A DNA stretch of 40,457 nucleotides from Planctomycetia bacterium. Its GTDB lineage: Bacteria > Planctomycetota > Planctomycetia > Planctomycetales > Planctomycetaceae. Below the pieces are notes generated by a model that was not told the origin of the DNA, ran no database searches, and worked only from the letters and a program-made list of their open reading frames with translations. Both the position numbers and the translations under genes were made by a program. The stretch covers positions 1 through 40,457 of the forward strand of contig JAPLNX010000054.1 of the NCBI GenBank assembly GCA_026400935.1, in the 5' to 3' direction. Positions 37,143 to 40,457 of the stretch are shown in pieces (the stretch's first letter is position 1; each line of letters begins with the position of its first letter).

Positions 37143-38540
37143 CTACTTCGCTGCCGCTCCAACCACTGGCTGCGTCCAAGCTCGCTCAAATTCACCCACT
37201 TCTGACGGATTGGGATGCAATCGCGAAGAGGTCACGCGAGCTCGCACGTAAAGTTCGTCGCCGGTGAGACGATATGTGGCTGACGCACCCTCCACACTCG
37301 CCAGCAACTTGCCTATGTCCTCGCTGTAGCGGCGAGTCGCTCGGACTTCTTGTCCTTCTTTATCGAGCACAGGTTCGCTGTTCGTTTCGAAGTCACGGCG
37401 AGTACCGATGAATTCAATCGTGTATTTCACGTCGGCGTTCGCTTTGACAATGACCTCTAAAGCTGCGTTCGATGACGTCACACGATCTAGAGTCACACCG
37501 CTCGACGCATAAAATCGTCCCGCTTCCATCGCGGCAATCAACGATTCGGGAGTCAGTGCTGCGGCGAGGACCATGCACCAACCACGTCCCGGTTCGGCAC
37601 CGCGACTTGGCATGTTGTGGTAAGCGTGTCCGTCGTCAGTCCCTAATCCGAATAGTGGTGGCAGTTGCAGTTCGCTCAATCGAAACGTGTTGATGATGTC
37701 CCAAATCCGTTCCGTCGAAGCGTGCTCCTTCGTGCCCGAATTGTGAACGCCAGGGTGCCCGTTATAGACCTCGAAGAAGTTCTCTCCCCGAATCCGCATC
37801 AAGTCTTCTGCCGTGATTCCAAATCCGAAATTCGGATGATTCAAATGAATGATCATCGCCTGCCCAGTTCGTTCTCGCTGTGCTATCAAAGCATCTGTGT
37901 TGTTCTGAATGGTCTCTGCCACGCTGGTTCCATGACGCGGCACGAGAAGTTCTTTGATATTCGTCGCGTTCATGTGGATCGGAGATTTGTGAAACCCGTC
38001 AGAAACTTCTTCGCCTTGTATTAACAAGAACTTCCCCGGTTCGTTGAAATGATCTGCAACCTCGCGAAACGTCTTCAACCGTGTCTCCAGCCGATCCTCC
38101 TTGGTGACTTCTTTCTGAGTTGCTCGTTTCTCAGCATCTGTGGCAGGTCTCTCAACTTGAATCGTTCGTTGCTCAACCCAATCTTTGGGAAAGTTCTTGA
38201 CGAGCTTGTCGAACGCGTTGTGTTTCCCTTTGGATTTATCAACATCGACCCAACGCTCTTTGTTGGCCAAAAGGTTGTGGTCCGTGAAGCTGAGGAAGTC
38301 GTAGCCGTGCTCCCGATACCACAGCGCAATTGACTCTAAATAGTCGTCCCCATCGCTCCACAACGAATGAGTATGCAAGTTTCCGCGATACCACTTCAGA
38401 TCAACAGATGCTTGCAACGATTGCCCGTTTGCCGGTGATGTTCGCGAGGCAACTCCGGCCAAGACGCAGCAAACCAAACAGACCAACAAGGAAAGTAAAA
38501 ACCGCCGTAACGAACTCGTGGGCGTTTTAAGTCGGGACAT
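37143..38540 (-). CDS. Exported PHP/CehA-type metallohydrolase
   Basis: A 465-residue protein. Residues 1-~39 form a signal (LRRFLLSLLVCLVCCVLAGVAS; the Cys residues make a lipoprotein possible but no clean lipobox is seen). Then the polymerase and histidinol phosphatase motif: WYRGNLHTHSLWSDGDD with HTH at 56-58, HGYDFLSFTDHNLL, LIQGEEVSD, MIIHLNHPNFGFGI, FEVYNGHPG, GLGTDDGHAYHN. The His/Asp/Glu set would bind two or three metal ions and hydrolyse phosphate or carbamate esters. A C-terminal beta domain (from ~360) follows. The substrate is unknown. The gene ends 41 bases before the bestrophin gene. Confidence 0.82.
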   Translation of the reverse strand: MSRLKTPTSSLRRFLLSLLVCLVCCVLAGVASRTSPANGQSLQASVDLKWYRGNLHTHSLWSDGDDYLESIALWYREHGYDFLSFTDHNLLANKERWVDVDKSKGKHNAFDKLVKNFPKDWVEQRTIQVERPATDAEKRATQKEVTKEDRLETRLKTFREVADHFNEPGKFLLIQGEEVSDGFHKSPIHMNATNIKELLVPRHGTSVAETIQNNTDALIAQRERTGQAMIIHLNHPNFGFGITAEDLMRIRGENFFEVYNGHPGVHNSGTKEHASTERIWDIINTFRLSELQLPPLFGLGTDDGHAYHNMPSRGAEPGRGWCMVLAAALTPESLIAAMEAGRFYASSGVTLDRVTSSNAALEVIVKANADVKYTIEFIGTRRDFETNSEPVLDKEGQEVRATRRYSEDIGKLLASVEGASATYRLTGDELYVRARVTSSRLHPNPSEVGEFERAWTQPVVGAAAK

Positions 38541-38625
38541 CTCGGCCTCAATGTAAAAATGGTGAAGAACCAGTGAGGCACATCGTATGGGGACTCACGA
38601 AAAAAACTACGCAAGATGAATCGCG

Positions 38626-38673
38626 GTTTCACGCTGAGGCGCAGAGTTCTTGAGGCGGTGGAACCGCAACCAA
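38626..38673 (+). repeat. Family D repeat with hairpin, second copy
   Basis: Counterpart of 4476-4527, with a changed but still paired stem (gcggt-gga-accgc). Lies in the leader between glpK and the PHP-type gene. Confidence 0.8.
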
Positions 38674-38730
38674 AATGATGTGTGTCAAAACGCATCTTGC
38701 GGACAAAGACTCGATTCTAAATCGGTGTTT

Positions 38731-38770
38731 CATCCGTGGCGGATAGGTTTCTGGGATTTGGCCACGGATG
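38731..38770. repeat. Inverted repeat, 10-base arms
   Basis: catccgtggc (38731-38740) pairs with gccacggatg (38761-38770); 20-base loop. It lies just after the glpK stop on the minus strand and may act as its terminator; no T run is seen. Confidence 0.55.
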
Positions 38771-38809
38771 GAACACGGATCAGGCAGAAGATCAATTCGT
38801 GTCTGAGAC

Positions 38810-40312
38810 TCAATTCTCGCTATCAATCCATCCACGCGAACGATCGACCGCGCGACGCCAAGTGCCGACCAACCGGGATCGATCGGTCTCGGACATCAAC
38901 GATGTGAACTCGCGCTGCAACTGCCAGTTGGCGACGATGTCGTTCGTGTCGCACCACACGCCTGTTGCTAAGCCGGCCAAGTATGCGGCTCCGAGTGCTG
39001 TCGTTTCTTGAACGATCGGTCGCGAAACGGTGACTCCCAACACGTCTGATTGAAATTGCATCAGCCAGTTGTTTGTTGTCGCACCGCCGTCGACTCGAAG
39101 TGACTGGATCGCCACTCCAGAGTCTTCTCGCATTGCGTCGAGCACATCGCGCGTTTGATAGGCCATCGCCTCCAATGCCGCTCGTGCGAGGTGTGCTTTC
39201 GTCGTTCCGCGCGTCAGTCCGACGATCGTGCCACGCGCTTCAGTGTCCCAATGTGGTGCCCCCAATCCGACGAATGCGGGCACGAAATAAACGCCACCGT
39301 TGTCCGGCACAGAGATCGCCAGTGCTTCCGTCTCGCTCGCATGACTCACGATTTGAAGACCGTCTCGTAACCATTGCACGGCAGCCCCTGCGATGAAGAC
39401 CGAACCTTCTAGACAATACGTCGTCTCGCCGTTGATCTTCCAACCGACAGTCGTGAGCAAACCGTTTTGCGACATCGACGGCTTGTGCCCTGTGTTCATC
39501 AGCAAGAAGCAACCGGTCCCGTAAGTGTTCTTCGCACTCCCCGGCTCAAAGCAAGCTTGCCCGAAAGTCGCGGCCTGTTGATCGCCAGCGTCCCCCGCGA
39601 TTGGAATCGCAGCCCCGAGCCATTTCGGATCGCTTTCAACATAGATCTCACTCGAAGAACAGACTTCGGGCAACATCGCCCGCGGCACATTCAACAATTT
39701 GAGTAACTCGTCGTCCCAATCGAGTGTGTGCAAGTTGAACAACAACGTACGGCTCGCGTTGCTGACATCGGTGACATGCCGCTTGCCGCCCGACAGTCGC
39801 CAAATCAAAAAGCTATCCACGGTTCCGAAGAGAATCTCACCGCGCTCCGCTCGCGAACGCAGTCCCGGCAGCGTGTCGAGCAGATGACGAATCTTCGTCC
39901 CTGAAAAATAGGGATCGAGCACCAATCCCGTCTTCACTCGAAAGAGTTCCTCAAGCCCGTCACGTTTCATTTGTTCGCAAATGCCTGATGTGATGCGGCT
40001 TTGCCAGACAATCGCATTCGCTACAGTCCGACCAGTGTCTCGCTCCCAAAGAATCGTCGTCTCCCGCTGATTCGTGACACCGATCGCAGCGATATCGGAC
40101 GCGTCCAGTTTCGCATTGGTCAACGCTTGGCGAGCGGTCGCTAACTGACTTTCCCAAATCGCTTCCGGATCATGCTCCACATGCCCCGGAGAAGGGAACA
40201 ACTGCGGAAACTCCCGCTGAGCCGAGCCAACCACTCGCCCTGAGCGATCAAACACAATCGCTCGACTGGAAGTCGTTCCTTGATCAAGCGCGAGTACGTG
40301 CGATTTCGACAT
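38810..40312 (-). CDS. glpK: Glycerol kinase
   Basis: A 500-residue FGGY-family kinase that makes glycerol 3-phosphate from glycerol and ATP. Seen: [16 protein letters not shown] at the N-terminus, [33 protein letters not shown] with the glycerol-binding Arg-Glu, [74 protein letters not shown]. Length is normal. ATG 40312 is preceded by AAGGAG at seven bases. The leader contains a perfect 14 bp stem at 40367-40397. No glycerol facilitator or glp regulator lies in the window. Confidence 0.96.
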   Translation of the reverse strand: MSKSHVLALDQGTTSSRAIVFDRSGRVVGSAQREFPQLFPSPGHVEHDPEAIWESQLATARQALTNAKLDASDIAAIGVTNQRETTILWERDTGRTVANAIVWQSRITSGICEQMKRDGLEELFRVKTGLVLDPYFSGTKIRHLLDTLPGLRSRAERGEILFGTVDSFLIWRLSGGKRHVTDVSNASRTLLFNLHTLDWDDELLKLLNVPRAMLPEVCSSSEIYVESDPKWLGAAIPIAGDAGDQQAATFGQACFEPGSAKNTYGTGCFLLMNTGHKPSMSQNGLLTTVGWKINGETTYCLEGSVFIAGAAVQWLRDGLQIVSHASETEALAISVPDNGGVYFVPAFVGLGAPHWDTEARGTIVGLTRGTTKAHLARAALEAMAYQTRDVLDAMREDSGVAIQSLRVDGGATTNNWLMQFQSDVLGVTVSRPIVQETTALGAAYLAGLATGVWCDTNDIVANWQLQREFTSLMSETDRSRLVGTWRRAVDRSRGWIDSEN

Positions 40313-40366
40313 GGTTTTGCTCCTTCGAGACAGGGCACAGAAAGGTTGTGGTACAATTTAATCAGA

Positions 40367-40397
40367 GACTTCCGAAATCTTTGAGATTTCGGAAGTC
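40367..40397. promoter_or_regulatory. Perfect 14 bp stem in the glpK leader
   Basis: gacttccgaaatct (40367-40380) is the exact reverse complement of 40384-40397, with a three-base centre. It lies 55 bases upstream of the glpK start. It could be an operator, the terminator of an upstream gene, or another dispersed palindrome. Confidence 0.55.
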
Positions 40398-40457
40398 GTT
40401 TGGATCAAACTGCCCAACGACCGACATGAATCTGTGAACACAATCGAACCTTCAAAA

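Overview
The window looks like chromosomal DNA of a member of the Planctomycetota. The reasons are: an ECF sigma factor next to a Ser/Thr kinase with a C-terminal array of kinesin-light-chain-type TPRs; a secreted beta-repeat protein with an LEPR-XLL-like N-terminal motif; many small secreted or Tat-exported hydrolases; genes of tetrahydromethanopterin/methanofuran C1 metabolism (a formylmethanofuran dehydrogenase subunit B homologue, a subunit D homologue, a DUF447 protein and beta-RFAP synthase), which among bacteria are typical of methylotrophs and planctomycetes; lpxA, implying lipid A; and a very high density of dispersed palindromic repeats. No tRNA, rRNA or CRISPR array was seen.

Layout. 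1-593: C-terminal part of an IS630-type transposase cut by the window edge. 614-4363: ECF sigma factor and membrane Ser/Thr kinase with an anti-sigma-like zinc finger. 5015-7042: secreted repeat protein. 7316-9235: mnmG (tRNA modification). 9319-10845 (minus): formylmethanofuran dehydrogenase subunit B homologue. 10903-11567 (minus): a small protein and an HNH nuclease broken by an amber codon. 11613-16768: two exported alpha/beta hydrolases flanking a Rossmann-fold hypothetical protein and a small hypothetical protein. 16858-21299: divergent ATP-type phosphofructokinase and PEP carboxylase. 21610-22413: lpxA. 22560-27140 (minus): a giant HyuA-HyuB fusion with a Fur-like winged-helix segment in the linker. 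27397-29319 (minus): the cluster fwdD-like, DUF447, beta-RFAP synthase. 29458-31794: a membrane protein, a hypothetical protein and a YheT-type hydrolase. 32291-35146: ispG and a short Hsp70-like protein. 35291-40312 (all minus): PhyH-type dioxygenase, bestrophin-like channel, exported PHP-type metallohydrolase and glpK.

The most striking feature is the repeats. At least ten families of imperfect palindromes sit between genes. Related or similar elements also lie in frame INSIDE conserved genes: the kinase, mnmG, the subunit B gene and the hyuAB fusion. The best case is a ~116 bp palindrome that lies between genes at 35162-35279 and, as a clear homologue, inside the subunit B gene at 10002-10117, where it adds about 39 residues. 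This resembles the protein-embedded palindromic elements known from Rickettsia. The second notable point is the Fur-type DNA-binding-like domain between the two halves of the hydantoinase/oxoprolinase fusion. The third is that the subunit B homologue keeps a CxxCxxxC iron-sulfur motif and a Cys-His active-site pair and is accompanied by a subunit D homologue, so it may belong to a redox-active enzyme rather than only to the hydrolytic Fhc complex of methylotrophs.

All assignments were made by reading motifs; no database search was run.
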